This document shows, piece by piece, positions 1 through 8,625 of a stretch of 8,625 nucleotides of DNA. The stretch's first letter is position 1. Every line of letters begins with the position of its first letter. Below the pieces are notes generated by a model, which was not told the DNA's origin, did no database searches, and saw only the letters and a program-made list of their open reading frames with translations. The stretch comes from an uncultured Acidobacteriota bacterium (lineage in GTDB: Bacteria > Acidobacteriota > Vicinamibacteria > Vicinamibacterales > SCN-69-37). The translations under genes and the position numbers were made by a program. Location of the stretch: assembly GCA_937880585.1 (NCBI GenBank), contig CALFMR010000536.1, positions 1-8,625 of the forward strand, given 5' to 3'.

Positions 1-1129
1 GAACACCTGCGACGGGCGGCCACACGCTTCCCGCGGCGAGACCTGTCGGACGCGCCGGCACCGACGGCCACGCGACGCCGAGCGGCAAACCAGCCGCCTG
101 CGGCAGATCCGCGCTGACCGCGGGTGCGAGCACGATCTCGGGCGCCGCCGTATGGCCGAGCGCGTCGATGACCGCGCGACGCAGGATCTCGTGGACCAGG
201 CCCTGATCGAGGAACCGCACTTCCGCCTTGGTCGGATGGACGTTCACGTCCACGCGATCGGCCGGCAGCTCGATGAAGAGGTGGACCTCGGGGCTGCGCT
301 CTTTGATCGTCGCGACGCTGTAAGCCTGCTGGATCGCGTGCGTGATCGTGCGATCGCGCACCATGCGGCGATTGACGAAGACGTGCTGCGGTCCACGTAC
401 GGGCCCCTGCTCGCCGAGCGCCGCGACGAAGCCGTGCACCGTCACGCCGGACGCGTCCTTGGCGACGGGCACGAGATCCGCGCGGTCGCCGTAGATCTGG
501 TAGAAGCGCTCCTCCATCGATCGCGCCGGCGGCGCCTCGAGCAGCCGGCGCTCGCCGCTCTCGAGCCGGAAGCCGATGTCCGGATACCCCAGCGCCATCT
601 GCGTGAGAAGGCGCGATACCTGCGCCGCTTCGGCCGTGTCCGCCTTGAGAAACTTGCGCCGCGCGGGCAGGTTGAAGAAGAGCTCGCCCACCTCGACGAG
701 CGTGCCCTCGGGCGCGCCGCACGCGCGGACGTCCAGCGTGCGTCCCGCCTCGACGCGAATCTCGGTGCCGGCCAGCGTGCCGCGAGCGCGCGTGCGCAGC
801 CGGAACCGCGAGACCGATGCAATCGACGGGAGCGCTTCGCCGCGGAAGCCAAGCGTGTGGATCGCCGCGAGATCGGCGGCCGTCGCGATCTTGCTCGTCG
901 CGTGACGTTCGATCGACAGCTCCGCGTCCTCGGCCGACATCCCGTCGCCGTCATCTTCGACGAGCACGAGCTTCTTGCCGCCGAACTCGATGGCGACGCG
1001 GATACGGTGCGCGCCGGCGTCGATGGCGTTCTCGACGAGCTCCTTGACGACCGACGCCGGCCGTTCGACGACCTCGCCGGCCGCAATCTGGTTGGCCAGA
1101 TCGAGCGGCAGCCGGCGGACGCGCGTCAC
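1..1129 (-). CDS. mutL: DNA mismatch repair protein MutL, N-terminal part (3' end beyond window)
   Basis: MutL is the ATP-driven matchmaker of mismatch repair. It couples MutS bound at a mismatch to strand incision, and it dimerises through its N-terminal ATPase. About 376 codons are visible and the frame is open to the left edge. The GHKL ATPase motifs are intact: ANQIAAGEVVERPASVVKEL and VENAIDAG (catalytic Glu30, Mg-binding Asn34), DDGDGM near residues 59-64, ATSKI then GFRGEALPSI near 94-103. The transducer domain follows, with FVNRRMVRD and NVHPTKAEVRF, where Lys301 matches the conserved ATP-contacting Lys. The last ~50 residues are a Pro/Ala-rich linker. The C-terminal dimerisation domain is outside the window, so I cannot say whether this MutL carries the endonuclease motif. 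The GTG at 1129 is chosen because a GGAG lies 5 nt upstream. It overlaps the corA stop by 4 bp (GTGA), which suggests coupled translation. An in-frame GTG at 1135 is the alternative start. Confidence 0.96.
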   Translation of the reverse strand, partial: MTRVRRLPLDLANQIAAGEVVERPASVVKELVENAIDAGAHRIRVAIEFGGKKLVLVEDDGDGMSAEDAELSIERHATSKIATAADLAAIHTLGFRGEALPSIASVSRFRLRTRARGTLAGTEIRVEAGRTLDVRACGAPEGTLVEVGELFFNLPARRKFLKADTAEAAQVSRLLTQMALGYPDIGFRLESGERRLLEAPPARSMEERFYQIYGDRADLVPVAKDASGVTVHGFVAALGEQGPVRGPQHVFVNRRMVRDRTITHAIQQAYSVATIKERSPEVHLFIELPADRVDVNVHPTKAEVRFLDQGLVHEILRRAVIDALGHTAAPEIVLAPAVSADLPQAAGLPLGVAWPSVPARPTGLAAGSVWPPVAGV

Positions 1130-2091
1130 AGCCACTCCATCCAGCGGAACCACCACATCATGGCCGCGGTCATGACCGCCATGAACGCGAGAATCCACCA
1201 GAACTGCCCCGCGTCGCCGCCCGGCCAATGCGGCAGCGCGACATTCATCCCGTAGATGCCGGTGACGACGGTGAGCGGCATGAAGATCGTGGCGATGAGC
1301 GTGAGGACCTTCATCACCTGGTTCATGCGATTCGATTGCGTCGAGAGATAGGCGTCGAGCAGGCCGGTCAACCGATCCTGGAAGAACGTCGCTTCGTCGG
1401 CAATCCGCACGAGATGGTCGTAGATGTCGCGGAAGCGGTACGCCATGGCATCGGGAATCTCGGGAAACTCGCGACGGGCGAGCCGGCCGATGACGTCGCG
1501 CTGGGGGCCGGCGACGCGCCGAAGCGAGGCGACATCGCTTTTCAGCCGCAGCACGTCGTGCAGCGGATTGCCGTGCCGACGGCTGAAGATCGCGGCCTCG
1601 ACCCGCTCGACGCGCTGCTCGAGCACGTCGAGGCACGGCAGGTAGCGATCGACCATGTGGTCCGCGATGCGGTGCAGCAGCGCGACGGGCCCTTCGGCCA
1701 TCACCGTATGGTGCTTCGTGCACAGCTCCTGCTCGGCCACGATTGACGGCGATTCGGTCGTGTGAACCGTGACGAGATAGTTGCGGCCCAGGAAGAAGTC
1801 GACGTCGCGCGTCTCGAAGCCCGCGTGATGTTCGCGCGTGCCGACGCCGTGCAGGATCAGATAGAGGAACTGATCGTAGCGCTCGATCTTGGGATGGTGA
1901 CGCTCGGCGAGCGCGTCTTCGACCGCGAGCTCGTGGAAGTGGAACACGTCCTCGAGCAGCGGACGGTCGGCGTCGGTCGGGTGGTCCAGGTTGACCCAGA
2001 CGACCTCGGGCGCGTCGGGCGCCAGCCATGCGGGATCGACGGCGTCGACCTGCCGCGTGGTCCCGTCGCGATGGACGAAGATCGTGCGCAT
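1126..2091 (-). CDS. corA: CorA-family magnesium/cobalt transporter
   Basis: The product is a 321-residue inner-membrane protein of the CorA metal-ion transporter family, which forms pentameric Mg2+/Co2+ channels. The cytoplasmic alpha/beta domain is recognisable from residues 1 to about 110, with LAVEDAL followed by HHPKIERYDQFLYLILHGV. A long helical stalk runs to about residue 258. TM1 is about 262-280 and ends in the family signature YGMN (280-283). TM2 is about 297-314. The length matches the family (E. coli CorA is 316). Two features are unusual. The MPEL loop that follows GMN in E. coli and Thermotoga CorA is replaced by VALPHWPGGDAG. The C-terminal tail ends RWMEWL instead of a Lys/Arg cluster before WL. 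These may mark a divergent subgroup, so the ion specificity is not certain. The ATG at 2091 has GAAGGG 6 nt upstream. The gene starts 67 bp after ppdK and its stop overlaps the mutL start. Confidence 0.93.
   Translation of the reverse strand: MRTIFVHRDGTTRQVDAVDPAWLAPDAPEVVWVNLDHPTDADRPLLEDVFHFHELAVEDALAERHHPKIERYDQFLYLILHGVGTREHHAGFETRDVDFFLGRNYLVTVHTTESPSIVAEQELCTKHHTVMAEGPVALLHRIADHMVDRYLPCLDVLEQRVERVEAAIFSRRHGNPLHDVLRLKSDVASLRRVAGPQRDVIGRLARREFPEIPDAMAYRFRDIYDHLVRIADEATFFQDRLTGLLDAYLSTQSNRMNQVMKVLTLIATIFMPLTVVTGIYGMNVALPHWPGGDAGQFWWILAFMAVMTAAMMWWFRWMEWL
1135..1138 (-). promoter_or_regulatory. Shine-Dalgarno GGAG for mutL, inside the corA 3' end
   Basis: GGAG sits 5 nt upstream of the GTG at 1129, within the last codons of corA. 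It favours 1129 over the in-frame GTG at 1135, which overlaps the GGAG itself. Confidence 0.6.
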
Positions 2092-2097
2092 GCGCGG

Positions 2098-2103
2098 CCC
2101 TTC
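2098..2103 (-). promoter_or_regulatory. Shine-Dalgarno GAAGGG for corA
   Basis: GAAGGG lies 6 nt upstream of the ATG at 2091 and fixes the corA start. The out-of-frame ATG at 2105 has no comparable site. Confidence 0.6.
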
Positions 2104-2114
2104 ATCGGACGCCG

Positions 2115-2146
2115 CGCGCGCCGCCGGCCGTGACCGGCAGCGCGCG
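2115..2146 (-). promoter_or_regulatory. 13-bp GC-rich stem-loop in the ppdK-corA gap
   Basis: On the transcribed strand the arm CGCGCGCTGCCGG (2146-2134) pairs with CCGGCGGCGCGCG (2127-2115) around a 6-nt loop. That gives 12 Watson-Crick pairs and one G-U wobble, all but the wobble being G-C. It begins 12 nt after the ppdK stop codon, and a corA Shine-Dalgarno follows 11 nt beyond it. No U-run follows, so it is not a classical intrinsic terminator. It could be a U-less terminator or attenuator that lowers corA-mutL expression, or a 3' stabiliser or processing site for the upstream mRNA. The structure is read directly from the sequence; the role is inference. Confidence 0.55.
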
Positions 2147-2158
2147 TTGGTCCGGTCG

Positions 2159-4966
<2,808 letters not shown>

Positions 4967-4974
4967 CTGTCTCT

Positions 4975-7179
4975 CTACTCCGATGCCACGATTTCCGAAA
5001 TGTCGCCCAGTTGCAGGATGACCCGTTCCAACCGCTTCATGAGGCGCAGCCGCGCCTCGCGTAATGCGAGGTCGTCGCTCATGACGAAGACCTCGTCGAA
5101 GAACCGCGCCACGACCGGCTCGAAGCCGGCCGCCGACTCGTAGGCCGCGTCGAATCCACGTCCCTCGGCCACCGCGCGGTCGATGACCGGCTGACGGCGC
5201 TCGATCTCGTCGAAGAGCGCGATCTCGGCCGGCTCGGTGAGCGCCGCGCGCAGGTCGGGCGCGCCGGCCGGCTCGTCCGCGAGCTCACGCGCGATGTTCC
5301 GCACGCGCTTGAACGCCGTCGCGAGCTGCTGGAACGACGGCGACTTCGCGAGCGCGGCGAGCGCGGCGAGGTTGGCCGCGGCATCCGCCACGCGGACCTC
5401 CGTCCGTCCGGCGAGCACGCTGCGCGCGTTGCGCCGATCGGCGCCGCGCGCTTCGAGCACGTACTGCAGCCGCTCGACGAGGAACGCCTCGAGCTCGGGA
5501 GCCGCCTCGGCCGACGACGCATCGGCGAACGCGCGTGCCACGAGCGTCCCGATTGCGGGCCGCACGGCCACGCCCGCGAGCGGCTCGGCGTCGATGAGGA
5601 TCCGCAGCACGCCGTGCGCGGCGCGACGCAGCCCGTACGGATCGCGCGATCCAGTCGGCCGCTCGCCAATCGAGAACAGTTGCGCGAGCGTGTCGAGCTT
5701 GTCCGCCAGCGACACGGCGGCCCAGGTGACCCGCGCGGCGCCGAGCGCATCCGGCCGCGGCGCGGCGTCGGCTTCGACGGCGATCGGCAGATAGTGAAAG
5801 GCAATCGCCTTCCACACCGCCTCCGGCTCGCCGGCCTCGCGCGCGTAAATGCCGCCCATCGTGCCCTGCAGCTCGGTGAGCTCGCGCACCATGTCGGTCG
5901 CCAGATCCGCCTTCGCGAGTCTGGCCGCGCGCGCCGCAGCGGCAGCCTCGCCGGGCCGCTCGAAGATCTCGGTCGCAATCCACGCCGCGAGCCGCTCGAT
6001 CCGCGCCGTCTTGTCCGCGTACGATCCGAGCTTCTGATGGAACGACAGCGTTTCGAGCCGCGGCAGCCGCGCTTCGAGTCCCGCCTGCCGGTCCGCGTCC
6101 CAGAAAAATCGCGCATCGCGCAGCCGCGCCGTGACGACGCGCTCGGCGTTGGTCGCAATCGCGCGTTCGTTGTTCGTCTGCGTGTTGGTCACCGCGAGAA
6201 ACGCCGGCATCAGCGCGCCCGCCGGTGACTGCACCGGAAAGAAATGCTGATGGTGAATGAGCGTCGTCGTCAGCACTTCCTCGGGCAGCGTCAGGAACTC
6301 CGCGCTGAACGCGCCGGCGACCACGGCCGGGAACTCGACGAGGTCGGGCACTTCCTCGAGCAGCGCCTCGGCCTGCGCGTGCTGCTGCAGCATCGCGCGG
6401 CCGCCGATCTTGCGCGCCTGGGCCTCGAGCTCGCGCAGGATGCGATCCTTCCGCTCGATACGCGAGAGGACCACGAAGTTCTCCGCGAGCTTCTTGCGGT
6501 ACTCATCGAAGCTGCGGACCTTGATCGCGCGGCCCGCGCGGCCGCTCGTCGCGAGGAACCGGTGGCCGTAGGTCACCGCGCCCGACGTCACGTCCTGCAC
6601 ACGCGGACTCGACGCGTTCGCCTGCCGCGCAATCGTGAACGGCACGACGCGTCCGCCGTAGAGAAAAAGAAGCCAGCGGATGGGCCGGCCGAAGACGAGC
6701 TCGCCCTTGCCGTCCTCGAGCTGCGCGTCCCAGTGCATGTGCTTGGGGAACGTCAGGTCGCGCAGGACCTTCGTCAGCACGTCGGGCAGCGCGTCGACCG
6801 TCGCCCGGCCGCGCAGATGCCGCGTATACGACAGGTACTTCCCGCGCGGCGTGTCGACCTGGACGAGCGCGTCGAAGTCCGCGCCGAGCTTGCGCGCGAA
6901 GCCGAGCCCGGCGGGCGTCGGATGGCCTTCGGCGTCGAAGGCCGCGCTCACGGGTGGTCCGGTGACGGTCTCGTCGCGGTCTTCCTGCCGATCGACGAGC
7001 TCGGGCACACACGCCGCGAGCCGCCGCGGCGTTGCGTGCGACTCGATCGCGACCTTCGTCGGGAGCCCCGCTTCGGTCAGCCGTGCGTGGAGGCGAGCGG
7101 CGAGCTCGGTCGTGAGCGGCGGCAGCCACGAGGCCGGGAGCTCTTCGACGCCGAGCTCGAGGAGCAGCTCACGATCCAT
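4975..7179 (-). CDS. glyS: Glycyl-tRNA synthetase beta subunit
   Basis: This is the beta subunit of the alpha2-beta2 class II glycyl-tRNA synthetase. It provides tRNA binding, including the anticodon-binding region, while the alpha subunit activates glycine. The protein has 734 residues; E. coli GlyS has 689. Family signatures are the start MDRELLLELGVEELP, the segments FPKHMHW (~144-150) and FGRPIRWLLFLYGG (~163-176), HHQHFFPV (~309-316), RLRDARFFWDADR (~352-364), QKLGSYADKTARI (~382-394) and LADKLDTLAQLFSIG followed by DPYGLRRAAHGVLRI (~491-527). A C-terminal helical DALR-type anticodon domain ends in LMKRLERVILQLGDIS. The ATG at 7179 is chosen over the in-frame start at 7224 because it matches the family N-terminus and has AAGGAG 6 nt upstream. 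The 15 extra codons would lie inside glyQ. It overlaps glyQ by 11 bp and stops 8 bp before ppdK. Confidence 0.97.
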   Translation of the reverse strand: MDRELLLELGVEELPASWLPPLTTELAARLHARLTEAGLPTKVAIESHATPRRLAACVPELVDRQEDRDETVTGPPVSAAFDAEGHPTPAGLGFARKLGADFDALVQVDTPRGKYLSYTRHLRGRATVDALPDVLTKVLRDLTFPKHMHWDAQLEDGKGELVFGRPIRWLLFLYGGRVVPFTIARQANASSPRVQDVTSGAVTYGHRFLATSGRAGRAIKVRSFDEYRKKLAENFVVLSRIERKDRILRELEAQARKIGGRAMLQQHAQAEALLEEVPDLVEFPAVVAGAFSAEFLTLPEEVLTTTLIHHQHFFPVQSPAGALMPAFLAVTNTQTNNERAIATNAERVVTARLRDARFFWDADRQAGLEARLPRLETLSFHQKLGSYADKTARIERLAAWIATEIFERPGEAAAAARAARLAKADLATDMVRELTELQGTMGGIYAREAGEPEAVWKAIAFHYLPIAVEADAAPRPDALGAARVTWAAVSLADKLDTLAQLFSIGERPTGSRDPYGLRRAAHGVLRILIDAEPLAGVAVRPAIGTLVARAFADASSAEAAPELEAFLVERLQYVLEARGADRRNARSVLAGRTEVRVADAAANLAALAALAKSPSFQQLATAFKRVRNIARELADEPAGAPDLRAALTEPAEIALFDEIERRQPVIDRAVAEGRGFDAAYESAAGFEPVVARFFDEVFVMSDDLALREARLRLMKRLERVILQLGDISEIVASE

Positions 7180-8053
7180 GGACGGCTCCTTCGGCGGGCT
7201 GCGTCTCGACCCAGCGCTTCGCAATCGCGACGGCGAGCTGACGGACGCGCAGGATGTAGGCCGTGCGCTCGGTCACGCCGATGCTGTTGCTCGCGTCGAG
7301 CACGTTGAACAAGTGCGAACACTTCAGGCAATAGTCGAGCGCGGGCAACACCAGGTCGGACGCGATGAGCGCGCGCGCGAAGTCGTAATTGCGATTGAAC
7401 ATCTCGCGGTGGAACTCGGCGAACTGTCCCTCGGGGAGATCCACCTGGCCGAAGGCGTACTTGGACTGCTCGATCTCGTCGCGCAGCCGCACGTCCCGAT
7501 ACGGCACGCCCGGCGCCCATTGCAGGTCGTACACGTTGTCGACGCCCTGGAGCGCCATGGCAAATCGCTCGAGCCCGTAGGTCAGCTCGACCGAGATCGG
7601 CGACAGGTCCAGGCCGCCCGCCTGCTGGAAGTAGGTGAACTGCGTGATCTCGAGGCCGTCGTAGAGCACCTGCCAGCCGATGCCCCAGGCACCGAGCGTC
7701 GGCGATTCCCAGTTGTCTTCCTCGAATCGCACGTCGTGCGCGCGCAGGTCGATGCCGCAGGCCTCGAGACTCTGCAGATACAAATCCTGCACGTCGTCGG
7801 GCGCGGGCTTGAGAATGACCTGGAACTGATGGTGCTTGAACAGGCGATTCGGGTTTTCGCCGAAGCGGCCGTCGGCCGGCCGGCGCGACGGCTGCACGTA
7901 GGCGACGTTCCACGGCTGCGGCCCGAGCACCCGCAGGAACGTCTCGGGATGCATCGTGCCGGCGCCCATCTCGATGTCGAGCGGCTGCTGCACGAGGCAG
8001 CCTTGCGCCGCCCAGTAGTCCGACAGTTTGAAGATCAGGTCCTGAAGCGTCAC
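7169..8053 (-). CDS. glyQ: Glycyl-tRNA synthetase alpha subunit
   Basis: This is the catalytic alpha subunit of alpha2-beta2 glycyl-tRNA synthetase. It activates glycine with ATP, releasing PPi, and then charges tRNA-Gly, releasing AMP. The protein has 294 residues (E. coli GlyQ has 303) and is complete. Signatures in order are DYWAAQGCLVQQPLDIEMGAGT, AYVQPSRRPADGRFGENPNR (motif 2 region), HHQFQVILKP, VRFEEDNWESPTLGAWGIGW, EITQFTYFQQAGG, YGLERFAMALQGVDNVYDL (motif 3 region, class II Arg) and SIGVTERTAYILRVR near the C-terminus. The start is a GTG at 8053, since no in-frame ATG/GTG/TTG lies just upstream and MTLQDLIFKLSDYW aligns with the family N-terminus. The nearest Shine-Dalgarno (GAGGGAG, 8068-8074) is 14 nt away. 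Initiation therefore probably relies on the 4-bp GTGA overlap with the recO stop. The end overlaps glyS by 11 bp, as expected for a stoichiometric subunit pair. Confidence 0.98.
   Translation of the reverse strand: MTLQDLIFKLSDYWAAQGCLVQQPLDIEMGAGTMHPETFLRVLGPQPWNVAYVQPSRRPADGRFGENPNRLFKHHQFQVILKPAPDDVQDLYLQSLEACGIDLRAHDVRFEEDNWESPTLGAWGIGWQVLYDGLEITQFTYFQQAGGLDLSPISVELTYGLERFAMALQGVDNVYDLQWAPGVPYRDVRLRDEIEQSKYAFGQVDLPEGQFAEFHREMFNRNYDFARALIASDLVLPALDYCLKCSHLFNVLDASNSIGVTERTAYILRVRQLAVAIAKRWVETQPAEGAVHGS
7186..7191 (-). promoter_or_regulatory. Shine-Dalgarno AAGGAG for glyS
   Basis: This strong AAGGAG sits 6 nt before the ATG at 7179, inside the 3' end of glyQ. It decides the glyS start in favour of MDREL. 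Confidence 0.75.
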
Positions 8054-8625
8054 GTTGCCGGTCTCAACTCCCTCACGACTCGCGCCGAGCGCAGTTCCTT
8101 GTCCAGGTGCAGGGCCATGAGCGCATGGTGTGCCTGCTCGATCTCACGTAACGGCCCCACGCCAACGGCCGCCGCGGCCGCGTCGATCGGCGCCAGCCGT
8201 CCCGACGTGCGCAGGAACCCGACCGCTTCGGCCGAGAGCTTCAGACCGCCCGCCGAACAGTTCCGGCACACGTAGGCGCGGTCCGCGACGACGAACACCG
8301 CGCCTTCGCCGAACGTGTCGCGTCCACAGCGTGGACACCGATCGAGCGCCGGGTAGACGCCTTCGAGCCGCAGCAACCAGTACTCGAAGTACCGCGCCAG
8401 CGCGTCGACCGACTGCGCGCTCACGAGCGCACTGGCGACGGCCGCGCCCAAGCGGAACAGCCGCTCGTTCGCGGCATTCTCGGGCGCCCACTCGTCGACG
8501 AGCTCGGCGAAGTACGCCGCGTGCCCCAGCCGATGCGCCCCGTCAGCGTCGGCGGCCGCGGGCCCGGCGCCGAACGGCATCTGGCTCGGCTCGACCCGAT
8601 CGAGGCGCACCCGATCCCGATGTTC
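8050..8625 (-). CDS. recO: DNA repair protein RecO, C-terminal part (5' end beyond window)
   Basis: RecO acts with RecF/RecR to load RecA onto SSB-coated single-stranded DNA and anneals complementary strands. The visible 191 codons cover the helical C-terminal domain. Signatures are YFAELVDEWAPENAANERLFRLG, then LARYFEYWLLRLEGVYPALDRCPRCG and a second Cys pair CRNCSAGG. Together they form a CxxC-x19-CxxC zinc site (about 8257-8337) of the kind found in Bacillus and Deinococcus RecO; E. coli RecO lacks it. The frame is open to the right edge (EHRDR precedes the GTG at 8610). RecO proteins are usually about 240-255 residues, so roughly the first 50-60 residues, containing the OB fold, are outside the window. 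The GTG at 8610 is therefore probably internal and not the true start. The gene overlaps glyQ by 4 bp. Confidence 0.9.
   Translation of the reverse strand, partial: EHRDRVRLDRVEPSQMPFGAGPAAADADGAHRLGHAAYFAELVDEWAPENAANERLFRLGAAVASALVSAQSVDALARYFEYWLLRLEGVYPALDRCPRCGRDTFGEGAVFVVADRAYVCRNCSAGGLKLSAEAVGFLRTSGRLAPIDAAAAAVGVGPLREIEQAHHALMALHLDKELRSARVVRELRPAT

Noticed and set aside
442..1086. Minus-strand 214-codon frame inside mutL
   Set aside because: It is an out-of-frame Ser/Arg-rich reading. The correct frame gives all the MutL GHKL motifs.
152..1255. Plus-strand frame of 367 codons opposite mutL and the corA 3' end
   Set aside because: It is antisense to the intact MutL ATPase domain and shows no recognisable motif.
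2132..2157. Alternative 6-bp hairpin GACCGG/CCGGTC after the ppdK stop
   Set aside because: It is short with a 14-nt loop and conflicts with the much stronger 13-bp stem at 2115-2146.
7180..7224. Extended glyS start at 7224 (15 extra codons)
   Set aside because: The extra residues do not match the GlyS family N-terminus and lie in glyQ coding sequence, and a strong Shine-Dalgarno directly precedes the ATG at 7179.
6244..8275. Long plus-strand frames opposite glyS, glyQ and recO (6244-7308 and 6680-8275)
   Set aside because: They have the same Arg-rich antisense composition and cross several real gene boundaries on the other strand. They are mirror frames of conserved genes.
8050..8610. RecO starting at the GTG at 8610 as a complete 186-residue protein
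   Set aside because: The frame continues open to the window edge and the N-terminal OB fold is missing, so the gene is better read as truncated by the window.

Overview
The window is a stretch of high-GC bacterial chromosome. Every gene I can support lies on the minus strand and is transcribed from high to low coordinates. In transcription order they are: recO (5' part beyond the right edge), glyQ, glyS, ppdK, a corA-family metal-ion transporter gene, and mutL (3' part beyond the left edge). Coding density is almost complete. The spacings are -4 bp (recO/glyQ), -11 bp (glyQ/glyS), +8 bp (glyS/ppdK), +67 bp (ppdK/corA) and -4 bp (corA/mutL), so most or all of the block is probably one operon. 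There is no room for RNA genes. I saw no insertion sequence, phage gene, CRISPR array or large repeat.

Functionally this is housekeeping. RecO (recombinational repair) and MutL (mismatch repair) bracket the two subunits of glycyl-tRNA synthetase, a pyruvate phosphate dikinase and a CorA-type Mg2+/Co2+ channel. One plausible link is that glycyl-tRNA synthetase releases AMP and PPi, which are the co-substrates PPDK uses with PEP to make pyruvate, ATP and Pi. CorA could supply the Mg2+ that all of these ATP-handling enzymes need. Both links are inference.

The organism is a high-GC Gram-negative-type bacterium. The alpha2-beta2 glycyl-tRNA synthetase rules out lineages that use only the single-chain enzyme. 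The zinc-finger RecO and the wording of the PPDK and GlyQ proteins suggest Acidobacteriota (perhaps Vicinamibacteria) or a neighbouring phylum. This is an impression from remembered families, not a search result.

I did not find an undescribed defence, mobile or biosynthetic system. The points most worth a second look are a histone-H1-like Lys/Ala/Arg tail of about 36 residues on the N-terminus of PPDK, and a 13-bp GC-rich stem-loop without a U-run in the only real intergenic gap (ppdK-corA). Lesser points are the Ser in place of the usual Thr two residues before the PPDK catalytic His, and a CorA that lacks the classical loop and tail signatures.
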